Source: Perkinsus marinus ATCC 50983 (taxonomy: Eukaryota > Perkinsozoa > Perkinsida > Perkinsidae). From it: DNA of 64,000 nucleotides. The DNA lies in contig NW_003217015.1 in the NCBI RefSeq assembly GCF_000006405.1, forward strand, positions 188,202 to 252,201, written 5' to 3'. Below are positions 37,240-49,606 of this stretch, piece after piece; the first letter of the stretch is position 1, and the number at the start of each line of letters is the position of its first letter. The position numbers and the translations under genes are program-made. The notes beneath the pieces were generated by a model. That model ran no database searches, was not told the origin of the DNA, and saw nothing but the letters and a program-made list of their open reading frames with translations.

Positions 37240-37285
<46 letters not shown>

Positions 37286-37510
37286 CATCTTGGCCGCAAC
37301 CAGTACCCCAGGCCTGTCTCCCCTGTACACAGTGCCCGGAAGTTCTCACAAGTAATAGGCAACTAACATGATACTGAGCCGTGGTCCATCGAGACTTGCC
37401 TTACCACATCATCGAACAACCTAAAGACCATCCGACCTACCCCGACATCTCCAACGGCGATATCAAAGTATCTGACGGACCACAGTGGACCTCTTCCGTA
37501 TCTTACTACC
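36125..37510 (-). CDS. cyclophilin-type peptidyl-prolyl isomerase
   Basis: Minus-strand exons read in cyclophilin order: [20 protein letters not shown] (near 37480), [19 protein letters not shown] (near 37320), [20 protein letters not shown] (near 37060), GESIYGQF (near 36990), GVLSMADAG (near 36850), [20 protein letters not shown] (near 36570) and GMEV joined to [20 protein letters not shown] (near 36390). The catalytic Arg in the [11 protein letters not shown] block and the FFIT block are present, so it should catalyse prolyl isomerisation. A long acidic tail ([11 protein letters not shown]) precedes the stop at 36125. Two introns start with (GTA)n, and a third holds repeat R. The start codon lies upstream of 37490 and is not fixed. 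Confidence 0.85.
36403..36505 (-). repeat. cyclophilin intron whose 5' splice site is a (GTA)n microsatellite
   Basis: The exon ends ATGGAA and the intron opens directly as GTAGTAGTA for over twenty triplets, then runs to GGAAG. Splicing restores [12 protein letters not shown]. Every triplet offers a GT, so the exact donor is ambiguous. Confidence 0.75.
36643..36763 (+). repeat. dispersed repeat family R, copy 3, in a cyclophilin intron
   Basis: It runs from TGTTGGTGACAATACGAAAG to CATATCCCAACAG, in antisense to the cyclophilin gene, between the exons with GVLSMADAG and NNSNFFITF. Its right end forms one arm of a perfect palindrome. Confidence 0.75.
36738..36788. other. 24-bp perfect inverted repeat with 3-nt loop
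   Basis: GAAAGCGACCACACATATCC and the next four bases (36738-36761) are followed by AGC and then their exact reverse complement (36765-36788). The arm is the terminal part of repeat R, so the end of R appears copied in inverted orientation. Confidence 0.85.
37084..37285 (-). repeat. second cyclophilin intron opening with (GTA)n
   Basis: The exon ends CCAAGATG and the intron begins GTAGTAGTA for about fifteen triplets. Joining to GTATCAGAAC after TTAG restores [16 protein letters not shown]. The intron is 202 nt by this model. Confidence 0.7.
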
Positions 37511-37519
37511 TACACCCTA

Positions 37520-38040
37520 GGATTCGTCGGCCGTATCAGATGGGACATCAACTGATGAGCAGCCAATACCACTACGACGACGATGACGACGACCAGCATT
37601 CCCATCTACCAACACAATCGAAAAACCTCAAGAAAATCGAAACTCGGCGACTATTGCTTGGATGTGAATCAGTGTGCCAATCAATGGCGATGACGCGGAC
37701 TGTTGCTCTCATGTCGATGGTGTCTCGGCGATCCCAAACTCCCCGACCTGGCCCTCTTCGGTGACGGCGCTCCCTCCGACTCCGTCTCATGGGCTTCCCT
37801 AAAGTAACAAATCTTGGTCAATGTCCCCCCATTATACAGATTGGTCAATTAAGGCACGAATGAAACATACTCGCGGGATGTCAAGTTCCGACACAACTTT
37901 TTGGCAAATTTCAAGAAATCAAACCGCCGCGCTCAACAAAAACGCATTTAAGAAGAAGAACTCAAATAGGGCTTTCCAATGCCATATGATAGGTCCTACA
38001 ACTCATCGGCTATAAAAAGCTATGGGGGCCCTCTTCAGGT
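37520..38040. other. intergenic, nothing firm
   Basis: This lies between the 5' end of the cyclophilin gene and the 3' end of GMP reductase. A minus-strand Arg/Ser-rich frame at 37572-37790 could be an upstream exon of the cyclophilin but has no recognisable content. Confidence 0.4.
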
Positions 38041-38052
38041 CGGCACCCTGTA

Positions 38053-39733
<1,681 letters not shown>

Positions 39734-40000
39734 AATCAACAGTGAACGCTGCAGTACTCCTCCTATTCACCAACCTCTACCACGACGACTCTCCTTTCTG
39801 TTAGCAGTGGCAGCAGATCAGGACTAAAGTATTGAGGAAATGCAAGTGAGCAAGATTTTGTAAGGGCGCAGAGTCAGCCCATGTGGAGGTGTTGAAAGGG
39901 TGTCTGTCGTTCGGGCAGCCTGAGGGCGTAATTGGATCCTGATACCGGCTAGTGCACATCTCTATTGACTTCCTATTCATATCTCCTGGAGTCGGTCAAG

Positions 40001-40207
40001 TCAAACACCTCCGAGAATAGCCATGAGCTCAGATGTACGGGCAGCCACTTCTACTGGGTCTTCTTCTAAGGAGCATTGTAGTTGATTTTCTGATGCAGTC
40101 GATGCCAGGAAGGCTAGGAGGTAATAAGGGTACCCGACCATGTTAGTCGCGGCACCTATCATGACCTGACGATTATCCTTATAGTTTTCTCGTAATTGTA
40201 GGGGCAT
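40001..40207 (-). CDS. hypothetical small frame upstream of GMPR
   Basis: A 68-residue frame reads YPYYLLAFLASTASE and DPVEVAARTSELMAILGGV. It has no known domain. It could be an exon of an unseen minus-strand gene or simply open by chance. The rest of 39734-40275 shows nothing else. Confidence 0.2.
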   Translation of the reverse strand: MPLQLRENYKDNRQVMIGAATNMVGYPYYLLAFLASTASENQLQCSLEEDPVEVAARTSELMAILGGV

Positions 40208-40275
40208 TCGGCTGGGGGAGGGGGCGGACTGGTCACGGGTCGATTTAGTCTTCTACTCGGGACACTTTCATTTCA

Positions 40276-42852
40276 ATGTGGCCATCAGTAGCCCTCCTAC
40301 GGCAAGTAGCAGGCCGGCAGGCTCTGCTCAGTGACGTGCACTCTATGAAGGTACGAGAGCTCACTCGAGCAGTTAGTGCTGCTGTTGGTAATACCACACC
40401 TTGGACAACTCTGCAGAGACAACTGCCCTAGGTGGCTCCAGTAGTGCTGCTGGCCTGGATCGCAGGACTCGTCATCTTCTACCACCTGCCGACATGTGTC
40501 ACCGTCTGGCCTGCTGTATCCGGGACAGACTCAAGGAAGGGGACTTTAATGGGAAGTAGGAAGCACTACTACTAGCCGAGTATTGTTGGTATCGCTGGCC
40601 TCAGGGAGAATCTTCTAATCCTTTGTCTGAGTTCCTTCGCTAAAAGCTCCTACCGGCACGTTGTCGTCTTCAAAGAGATTCTGGAGGGCTTGACCAACAC
40701 TGGTGCCAAACCGTCTCGGCGATGCCACTTCTAATTGGATTCATATCAGGTCTGTTGGTGTCACCCAATATACCAACGTCGCATGCTATTGCTATACTAC
40801 TTCATATGACTACTATCACGGGCAGGGATGCGGCCCTGCTTGTTAGACAAGTATGATTGCTGTTTGCATTTCCAGACGTTATACTGGCAGGTTATTACGT
40901 CGATCCTGACCAACCCTTTACCCCTCACTGGCTCAGAGTTAGCCTCGATTTTCGTCACAATTCACAAGGGAGGTTTGAGCGAAAACGACGTCCCTTTGGG
41001 CCACTTGGAGGCCCTGGCGGAGCGCTCTATACGAAATGGGTGCTTGCTGGGGATCGAACCTGCGTCCTTGACCAGTCTAGCATTGTCCCATGCTAAGGTA
41101 GCCTCTCCGTCGTCAGTGACCAGTGTTGTTGATGAATGGAATCCCTCAGATTAGAGGGAGTAACGCTGCACCATCTACCGTGCCAGCCGCCATAGCCACG
41201 GAAATATCAAGGCGGACAGTTGACCTGTCAGCGCCCCAGATCGCAGCGTGTGCTCTGGCCGTACGCGAGGCGGGCGAAGGGGAGCCTTTTAAAGCCTGTA
41301 GGCCCTTCTACTCAACCTCAACAGATCTGTAATTTCAATGTCAATAGTGAAGTTCCACCCAGGATGTGAAAATCAGTGGGAAAATAGATTTCGCGACTAC
41401 TGCATAGCGCGAATATCGGCTTTTTCACAGAGTATTGCGCCACTTCGCGTCAAATGGGCGAAACTTCAGTGATATGTTTATATTATAAGATGTTATTAGA
41501 GTGATAAGGCCACAGTAGCATCATTGTCATTAAAACAGGTTTGGAGGCTTTGGGAAAGGAGGTCGAATACAAACTACTTGAAATGGACTTTGATGCATGG
41601 TGTCAATTACTGCAGGTAAACGGTAGTAGGCTCTACACCTTTTCCCGATCTGTCCCAAGGATTTCTGGTGATTTATATTTTTCCATACTCGTTTCATACA
41701 TCGCCGTTGTGGTAGATCTAGACTCTCCATTATCCATCTCAACATCAAGCCTTGAAGAGCATGGAGACGTATTATTAGTAATAATAATATGAGTGGGAGT
41801 TTATCGGCTGAAACAATATTATCACATACCATACATTGAACACCTTATCCTCACTCGTATGATTATATTAGCAGAACTAGTTTCTTGTTAAACTAGATCG
41901 GCAAAATGTGTCGTATACTGTGGCTATACCTCAGGCGTTTGCCCCGGGTCCATGTGCACCGAGTAACTACCATAAAGTGGCCAACTTGGCCTGTGTGCAT
42001 CTCCGTCGGGCCTTTGTGAGTGATGATAGTGGAGTGTCCTTCAAACAGGCGGTGGGCGCGTGTTACTCCCTTGCTAAGCATTGGGACTTCCCGAGAGACC
42101 AAGCGATGGAACTGATGGAAAACGTGTCAAAAAGCATCAGAAGCTTTCCCGTCACGTCCTTAGGGGACGCCGGGAGTATCGCCCACTTATGGTCAGTGAT
42201 GAAGGTCAGCGACATACCACTCTTCCATCACTTGCTCTCTTGCATTTCCTCAACGCCTAGTAGTGATATCCTTCCGGTCCAATTACGGAAGCTGGTCTTG
42301 GCCATACGCCTCCAGCAGGGCCTCGATGACGATATAGTGGGCCGATTCGTGACGTGGTGTGTCGATCAGCTTGGACGACAGTTGCCTATGCGGTCGGTGC
42401 CGGACACAGCCAATATGCTAACAACAGCTTCAAGGCTTGCTGCTATTTGTCATACGAAGGAATCATATGAAGATCTGAAAGCTCTTTATATAAAGGCGAT
42501 AGAAGTTTCAATTCCTGGCAGGGTGTATACGACACACACAGCCTCATCGAAGTTACTCAATGCTGTGGCCCTTCTTGGTGATGCTGATGTCGTTTCTGTG
42601 CTACTGTCACGTTTGGACGTACCTCGAGAGCACAGCCATAGGAGCTTCGGGAGTAACCGGTCGGTTCTGTTGGCATTTGTAAGGAGCTGTTCGCATTTGA
42701 AGCGACATGTGGCGTTACCTCACGAGACGGGGCTGCATCTGGACAGCCTTAGGGTGGATACGATGAAGCTGATGAGTGGTAAGGAGGCGAGCAAAGACCC
42801 TCACTGTAAATGTGTTAGCTGCCGTGGCAAGATGGAGACACGGGTGGAATGA
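40276..42852 (+). CDS. FASTK/RAP-like helical-repeat protein, second locus
   Basis: The start at 40276 gives MWPSVALLRQVAGRQALLSD, a basic presequence-like N-terminus suggesting import into mitochondria. Helical repeats follow: ENLLILCLSSFAKSSYRHVV (near 40630), SHAIAILLHMTTITGRDAAL (near 40790), PASLTSLALSHAKV (near 41065), APQIAACALAVREAGEG (near 41250), and a long exon 41908-42852 with AVGACYSLAKHWDFPRDQAM, SLGDAGSIAHLWSVMKV and LPVQLRKLVLAIRLQQ. The layout resembles the minus-strand gene at 24.4-29 kb, so both may act on organelle RNA. An intron at 40847-40871 is only 25 nt. The intron near 41340-41540 contains repeat P. No RAP domain is seen. The true 3' end may lie beyond 42852. Confidence 0.65.
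41036..41100 (-). repeat. tRNA-like B box antisense inside a RAP-like exon
   Basis: The minus strand reads ACGCAGGTTCGATCCCCAGC here, a perfect B box, preceded by TTAGCATGGGACAATGCTAG. The plus strand encodes GIEPASLTSLALSHAKV in frame with the helical repeat. There is no T run at 11 nt and the A-box spacing is wrong. Confidence 0.4.
41345..41475 (+). repeat. dispersed repeat family P, copy in a RAP-like gene intron
   Basis: It contains TTTCGCGACTACTGCATAGC, GCGAATATCGG, CAGAGTATTGCGCCACTTCG and GTCAAATGGGCG. It lies between the exons ending at about 41332 and starting near 41545. Confidence 0.65.
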
Positions 42853-43591
42853 CTTCGGGGAATTCATGTTTCTGTCGATCGTTTCTCCGAAGAAGTGTTG
42901 CATCCTACTGAGTGGAGGAGAAGGTGTATTAGTTTGGGTATTGCTGATGGCACTATGGTCTGTCCCTCTGACACAACGTTCATTGTCCCAGCAAGGAGTA
43001 TTCACCATCACTCGGTGTCTATTCGGAACTATTACTGAGCATCGTAAGAGCCTATTGAGGTGGCGGCATCGAGAGGCTCGTCGACGGCAAAGGCAAAAGC
43101 CGGCCAATTGGTGGCTGTCCCCTTCCGAGGCATCGAGGCTAGTAGGCTAGTCTTTCTTCTGGTATGCTTATACCCTCCACTGTTTCGTAGGTCCCAAGTG
43201 CTGACCAACGTCTCGAGCAGGAAGGTCGGTATGTGCATCCTGACAGGGGGAGATGGGAGGTCCAAGGTAAGGAGTTACACTTATGCTGTGCTGAGTACGC
43301 CCGAGCTGATTCGCTTTTGGTTTTATTGATGCTTTGGGTGACTGATTCGGCCATCTGCGTGGACTTCTTCCTATCAGTGTGGGAAGATATGCATATGGTC
43401 AACTACATGGGTTGGTGATGACAATATAATGATTTTGGCCAGTTCTCATTGGTTTCTGTACACTTCTACCCGTATGCGAAAGTGTATGTTACTGGGTAAC
43501 CGCCTGAGCTCAGCTGAGGAAAGCAAATATACATCGTTGAAGTGGAGGGAGGGCCAATGAACTCCCTTGTCGAAGGCTTTTGTTGTCAGGC
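42853..43591. other. mostly non-coding; repeat family R, copy 4, at 43410-43537
   Basis: After the RAP-like gene come short frames without domains. From 43410 (GTTGGTGATGACAATATAA) to about 43537 lies a copy of repeat R with CTGAGCTCAGCTGAGGAAAG. It may be an intron or the 3' flank of the preceding gene. Confidence 0.5.
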
Positions 43592-46500
43592 ATGCCACAA
43601 GGGTTCACTACTGATGTGGTGACACATGATGAGTTGGTACCACAAGGAAGGCGCTGTTGTGGATGCGGATCCTCAGTGGGGGAGGGGGGGAGTGCGCACA
43701 GGGAAGGATATCATGTCTCCTCCCACTGCTAGGTCCAGTCGATGGACCATACCAAACAGGGGTATGTTCCAAAGGCCGTTGCAGACACATTCCGGGCTGG
43801 TCGTAAGAAGGTCTACAACACCCCTAGAGGAGTCCTGGTAGGAGTGTGCTCACATCCTCGGTGATTTCCCATTGTGTCGGTGTGGGAAATATGCACGTAG
43901 TCAACTACTTATGTAGGTGACATTTGTGGAAATTTTGAGGATGAAAATTGAGGAAATTCTCATCGGTTTCTGTACGCTTTCACCCGAATTTGTATGTAAA
44001 CTTCTATAATTAGTGAGGAAACTTCTGCTGGACTAGGCTGAGGAATACGAACATATATTCCAACACTGCATTGTGTATTATCAGGTAGATGAGGCGGATC
44101 GTGGCAGCGCGCCGGGTGAAGTGGTTAAAGTGGAAAGCAGCAAGTATAAGATGAAGACGAGGCTTATATATTGCCAACGGTAGATGCCTTGGAAGGCTGC
44201 CGTGTCACCATCGTGCCATTCTACTCCTGGCTGAAGTCTCCTCCCCCTCCTCCCACAGGTGCTTTGTACTACAGCAGTATCACCGCTTACCCGATCCTAA
44301 GCAAGAGGAGGATAGGCTCAGGCGGAGGGAGATCGATGAGGGGCCTCCCGTAGAGGAGGCCATAGACGAGGAGGAGGAAGGGGAGGACGAGGACTCGATA
44401 CAAATAGAACCTTTACAAGAGCTGGACGATGACGAGCTGGCTGAGGTCGGTGGGGAGGACGACTTGTCGTACGGCAGCCTTTTTGTTATTTGCATAACGG
44501 TTAGCAGAATGGACATATACAGAATCGACATAACTCGTCGAACTGGGATATTCAACATTCCACCTGAAATTCTATTTTATGATAGAATTGAGTATTATAG
44601 ATGTATTAGCATTAGAGATGTAACTGCCTAGATGCGACTCGTGTCATCGCTCAGGTCTCCAAGCAGACCTCTATGGGGTATTACCGTATGAAAGGCGGGT
44701 ACCAGTGGCAGGAAGAAGAGGAGATCGTTGCTAAGGTTGTTAAGAGCATCAGGAAAGGTAAACTACTGCCTTACTCTAACGCTACTTGCAACAGTACAGT
44801 ATGGTCGATTTTGATAGTCTGAAGGGGAGAAAGTTCATATGTGTTAAACTAAAACGCATGATTTTACTTTCTCATAATCATGCAAATTTGATGCCCTATG
44901 AAGCCTTAGGAGGCAGGGGGCGTATTAAGCTTCATCTAGGCGCTTGGCCAGGACTGAATAAATTCTTGTGAGTTTGTAGCAAGGATGCTGCTAGGTGTTG
45001 TAAACTGTACGCCTCCGGAGTGTGATGCTTTCTCTTGTACGCCTGGTGTAGTAGACTGTTACTGCTGATGTACAATTACAGTGTGAAACTATAGGGGCCT
45101 TGCTTGTTGGGATTCTGTAACACATACTTATGAGGCGTGAGGTCTTACTCCCAGCAACATCCCTGGTTTGTAGACTCACTCGTCCTCATGTTGGTGGACA
45201 TTCTGGACTTTGAAAGCTCCATCGTGCCCGAGCTGTTCGAGTCGTGTCGACAGAAGAACCTCCAAGTGGCCACTGCTCCTCCCCTAGTGCGCCCTTTTAC
45301 TCCTGCCCTCAGGTGATGTTCGTTATTAATAAGATAGATGGCATCCCCTTCTACGAGAAGAAGAAACATCAGATTCGTCAGTGGGCCACCCGAATGAGTC
45401 GTCAGATCAAGAACGCTCACTGGTCGGATGTGGTCGGTGCCCCCTCTTTTCCCATGGCCCTCCAGGCCCCTCCCCAGGTTCTCGTATCTTCACTCAACGG
45501 TACGGGCTTTGCAGAATTGGAAGACCGGATGCGACAGTACCTCTCAGCCGATAAGCCCAGGTGCGTCTGAGTTGAGAAGATACTCTAATGTGGGCCTTTT
45601 AGGTGGATATACATCGTGGGAAGAGTGAACACGGGCAAGAGCACATTTGTTAACCGCTGGCTACGCCATATCGGTTACACCCATCTTGGGACCGTCAACT
45701 ACAAGCGTGGCACGTGAGGCGGTCTCCTCCTCCTCTTCCTGTACACTCCACTGTAGCCTGCCTTAGAGGTGGCATCACGCGCTCGCCCGTCCCTGGCACC
45801 ACAATGCAGTTTGTGACTTTCGGCCTGCCTCGAAAGTTCCGTCTGGTCGACAGTCCCGGCATCCCCTCCAAAGTTCAACTCAGTAGCTTCCTTGAGGACC
45901 CCAAGGACCTGTAACTCGCAATTTCCCACTGCTAAAACGAATAGCGTCCGTAGATACGATCTCTCGTTGTGTCGGCAGCACCCTGTGCGGCCCGTCACAC
46001 ATACGATCAAACCAGGGAGATCGCTCATCATTGGGGGCGGCCTGGCTAGGATAGACCATAAGGGTGCATCGACTCAGGGGATGTGATCCTGGAAGCAATG
46101 GGAAGTGCCTGCTAGCAGTAACTCCATCAGGCACGCCCAACCGGTGTTCCTTTCCTGCTTTGTGAGTAACAAGGTTACTCTACATGTAATTGACACGAAG
46201 AAAGCTGAAGACTTCCTCACTCGGAAAAAAGGTCGCTATAAGACTCGTGATGCGGTCGCCGTGGACGAGGAGCTCCCCTTAGGTACGTTCATGTACCCTC
46301 CTCATTCTGCTGATGCCAAATTGCCTCCTCTTACCAAACATAACGTCGAGTAAGCATTGTCTCCCCCTGAGGGCCGAATTCCGGGTGCTTGTCAGAGTGT
46401 ACGCCCCGAATCCTCATACAGCGATGGATGACATTTCTATAGCAGGGCTAGGATGGATCACCGTGTACGGGTATGGTCACGAGGAGCTCACTGTATGGGT

Positions 46501-46886
46501 GCCTGAGGTGCTGTGTCGTCTTGTACCACTCCATCCGTAACGTGTGTCGATTCGTAGGGCGTTAAGGTGTTCCGCCGGCCTGCAATGCTGCCCTTTACCA
46601 TCCGACAGAAAGGCGTGTCGGAGTTCCATCCTCGAGCTCGAGGAAGGGGACAGAAAGTTGCGAGCGAGAAATTCAAACAAGTTCATGACAAGTGGGCATC
46701 AGCCCGATGGTTTCCTCTACTGCTTTTTCTCTCAGGAATCTTCGTGAGAAGTGGCGCTCACAGACGGCAGCAAGAGAAGCTTCATTCGTTGGTTCAGTGG
46801 AGTCCGCTCCCTCAGAAGGCACTCCCTTCGTCGAGGAGCACTCAGACAGTGTTCGAACCGAAGCTACCGCAGAGTCGCATTCATGA
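43592..46886 (+). CDS. NOA1: YqeH/NOA1-type circularly permuted GTPase, complete copy
   Basis: This family assists small-subunit ribosome assembly in mitochondria or plastids. Starting at 43592, the first exons give RRCCGCGSSVQSMDHTKQGY and VPKAVADTFRAGRKKVY. The exon from 44085 gives LIYCQRCFVLQQYHRL. Together these make the CxxC...CxxC zinc ribbon of the family. An acidic insert (EEEEGEDEDS) follows. GTPase motifs come in the permuted order: LVDILDFESS, NKID (about 45327), SSLNGTG, the P-loop GRVNTGKST (about 45617), PVPGTT and DSPGI (about 45855). The C-terminal domain reads DISIAGLGWITV and VKVFRRPAMLPF, and the last exon ends at 46886 (TEATAESHS). At least eight introns are seen. The start could be one exon further upstream. 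Most of the gene from intron 2 onward is duplicated at 53.1 kb. Confidence 0.85.
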
Positions 46887-48725
46887 TCAAATACATCCCT
46901 CAATCACGTTTCTGATTGCTGTTTCCACCATCCGATCATTTTGTTTAGTGCCATAATATAGTGAAGCCATGTGGCGAGTCGAACATGCAAGAGTACAATC
47001 CCTCAAATCCGAGTCGCGTACAAACAGCAGATTTTCGTATAGTAGTATATGGTCGTACACTATCCTGATTATTATCCAGCATAGAGCTGCATTGACGTTG
47101 TGCACTGTCTACTAGCGGATCTAGGCGAGCTTAGCTTGTTGCTCACACGGTGAGCTGAGCCTAGGCCCGACAAGAGAACAACACTGTGCTGAGTATGGAA
47201 GTCATGTCAAGTGATTGGCTGCACACTACATTGCTAGAGCGGTCGCAATCTATGAAGCAAACCTTGTCGTTAGCTGTGCTGACTGCAGTCACCGCACACC
47301 ACAGCACTTGGGTACTGTATTTAGTGAACTGTTCCAACGTAGGTTTCCACTCAGGAGGCAACCGATATACCACACGAATGAAGGAACGAGCTATGATGTG
47401 CTGCTTTCTTCGAGCCACGAAGCGTTTGGCGCAGCAACAACAGCTCGAACTTGCACAGCGACATGTCCAAACGAATTGACGGAATCTCCAACGTCGGCGA
47501 CCTCTCATGAGGGCTTTGAGTCGTATGAGGATTTTGAGGAGTACTTAAGACCGACGAATGACTCTGACAGCGCAACTCGTGAGAAGGACGGAAAATGAAT
47601 ATTCAGCATATGGCCGGGCAATCGATCCGGCCAGAGCTACCCACCTGACTTTCGGATGGGATCGGGAAAAAGGCCACATCGTGGCAGTCGTCCTCGGCGA
47701 ACAAAGTCTACGCTACCTGAGCGAGAGGGTGAATAGAAAATGGGAAAGCAGGGGATCTTACCTCAACGGCCGCAACAATACATATAAAATCCCTGAGGCG
47801 TCGGACAGCATCTGGTACAGTTCTTGGGACATAAGGAGTCCTCCAATACGATCTCCCGAGCCACAAGATCTTTGGGTGAAGGCTTATCTGTAAGACTTGA
47901 GCACTGCATGAAGCAGCATGCACTAAAGAGGATCTTGGCAAAGGAGCGCATTGAGAACGGGGGATTAACGCTGAATCGAATTCGTCGATCATGGAAGAAT
48001 GCCCTCAGGAGCATGCAAGATGTATCATCTTATTTCTCGAACCAATCCTCAGTGCGAATAACTCGTCGCTATATATTCTATCGACCTCCCAGTTCGCATA
48101 GATGGTTCGTAGACTCTCCCAAAAAACTAGCGTCACGTCCCTCACGGACGGTCCTTGGCGTGACGGCTATCGGGCTGACCCTTCCTCACCGGCGTACCAT
48201 CCTGAGTCGCTACACGTGGCCAACATCCTGCTCTAATACACTGTCAACACAGCAACTACCTACGGCCGACAGTCAGAGGTTCATACAAGGTGACCCCGGC
48301 TATGAACTTGATAGCCGGAGACCCAAGCTCGGTCTGTCGCAATGTGATGGGGTAGCGACACCAGCACAATCCGTCCTACTTCACAGAGCATACATTGTGG
48401 AGTCTTCTGCACATTCACAGTTTTGGAGAAAGCTCGTTAGTTTGGTCCCACAGCTCTCTAATTCTCATCTTTTGATACTTGAATCACCCAATCTAGTGCG
48501 GAGCTCAAAGTTCGGACTGCTTTCCCTGTGCGCGTGATTGTGCATGCGTGCGTCTAGTTAAGCTGTCTGCCGGTTCATTCAGCTGCAACAGCTCGTCGCT
48601 TACTGCGTCTGAAGCTCACAAGCCGTCCGTGACGGACGGTCCCTCCCTTCATAGCCCCAATCCTTGTTCACCACGGTGGTGATACCACCATTGACTTCAT
48701 CATCTTGCTTTTCTCTTCGCCCGCC
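43843..48725 (+). repeat. segmental duplication, copy 1 (4.9 kb)
   Basis: The segment from AGTGTGCTCACATCCTCGG to CTTCGCCCGCC matches 53133-57986 along its length with small indels. It begins six bases inside intron 2 of the GTPase gene, includes repeat R copy 5 (43905-44069), and ends in non-coding sequence. Confidence 0.95.
46887..48725. other. non-coding part of the duplication
   Basis: Open frames exist (47215-47598 and 47824-48537 on plus), but differences between the two copies change residues freely on both strands, so I do not call a gene. The near-palindrome CCGTCCGTGACGGACGG lies near 48622, and a related CCTCACGGACGGTCC near 48138. Confidence 0.5.
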
Positions 48726-49606
48726 CTCCCGAGACGCGACACGTTCAATGATGGAAAGTCTCACTACAGGCTAACCTCAAGTCTAGCATGAGTGATTCGA
48801 GTCGGCGAGTGAGCTTGGCCACTCGTGGTCCCCGAATCGTGGGTGCTTCGATAGTCCGAGCAAATCCCGGGTAACTGGCGGATTTTTTTCAGTGGGCTAA
48901 GCGACGGGACAGACCCGCGTGTGGGGCGCGCTACTGCTATGTAAGGAGTCTCCACTCTCCGCTCAGCTCTTCGTAGATTCCGGCAACGCCTATAGCCTGA
49001 TCGATACGTAGCATAACAGCTTAGAAGTAGATCTAAGTGCAGCACACACTTAACCTTACCTCGTCGCGTTGCTAGTATGGTTGGAACCCCAACACACTGG
49101 TACGGTATCAGCTGGTACGGTACCAGTTAATCGGGTACCTGTCCCGTGATCGGGACTTGAGTCCCGTACGTCACGCTGTGGAGCTTTTATACTTCTCCAC
49201 CCCACATTTCGGAATAAGATTTCCGTCTGCCTTCCTTACTTTGAGTTCGTAGACTGGCACAGCAGGGAGCCGACTCTGTGGTCGATTACTGTTGCAACGC
49301 CGACGATCGCCGATCCTGCAGCCGCTCATTTTATTTTCCTTTTATTCTCCGGCCCAGGCTTGGGGACATATGTCCTATATTGACTGTCCTAGGCCGCGGC
49401 TCCTCGTCGTAGCTGTTCTTTCGAGGAGAGGTCTTCGAATCTTCTGTCTCGATTAGCTCATTCGGAAGGTCCTCGAGCCCAGCGGGCGCGGCGTTGGAGA
49501 TTGAAAATTTCGGCGAGCTCTGTCGAATGTTTCGAGCTCCTTCAAGGGATTGTTCGAACTCTCAACTCCAAAGGGACAACTGCAGCTTTGAGTAGTTCAT
49601 TGTTGA
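48726..49606. other. intergenic region upstream of the ABCG gene
   Basis: No coding signal. Short inverted units occur, such as GGTACGGTATCAGCTGGTAC and TCCCGTGATCGGGA near 49100-49155, which may be promoter or remnant repeat sequence. Confidence 0.4.

Noticed and set aside
47215-48537. Coding frames in the distal part of the duplication
   Set aside because: The two copies differ freely at residue-changing positions on both strands, so constraint on a protein is unlikely.
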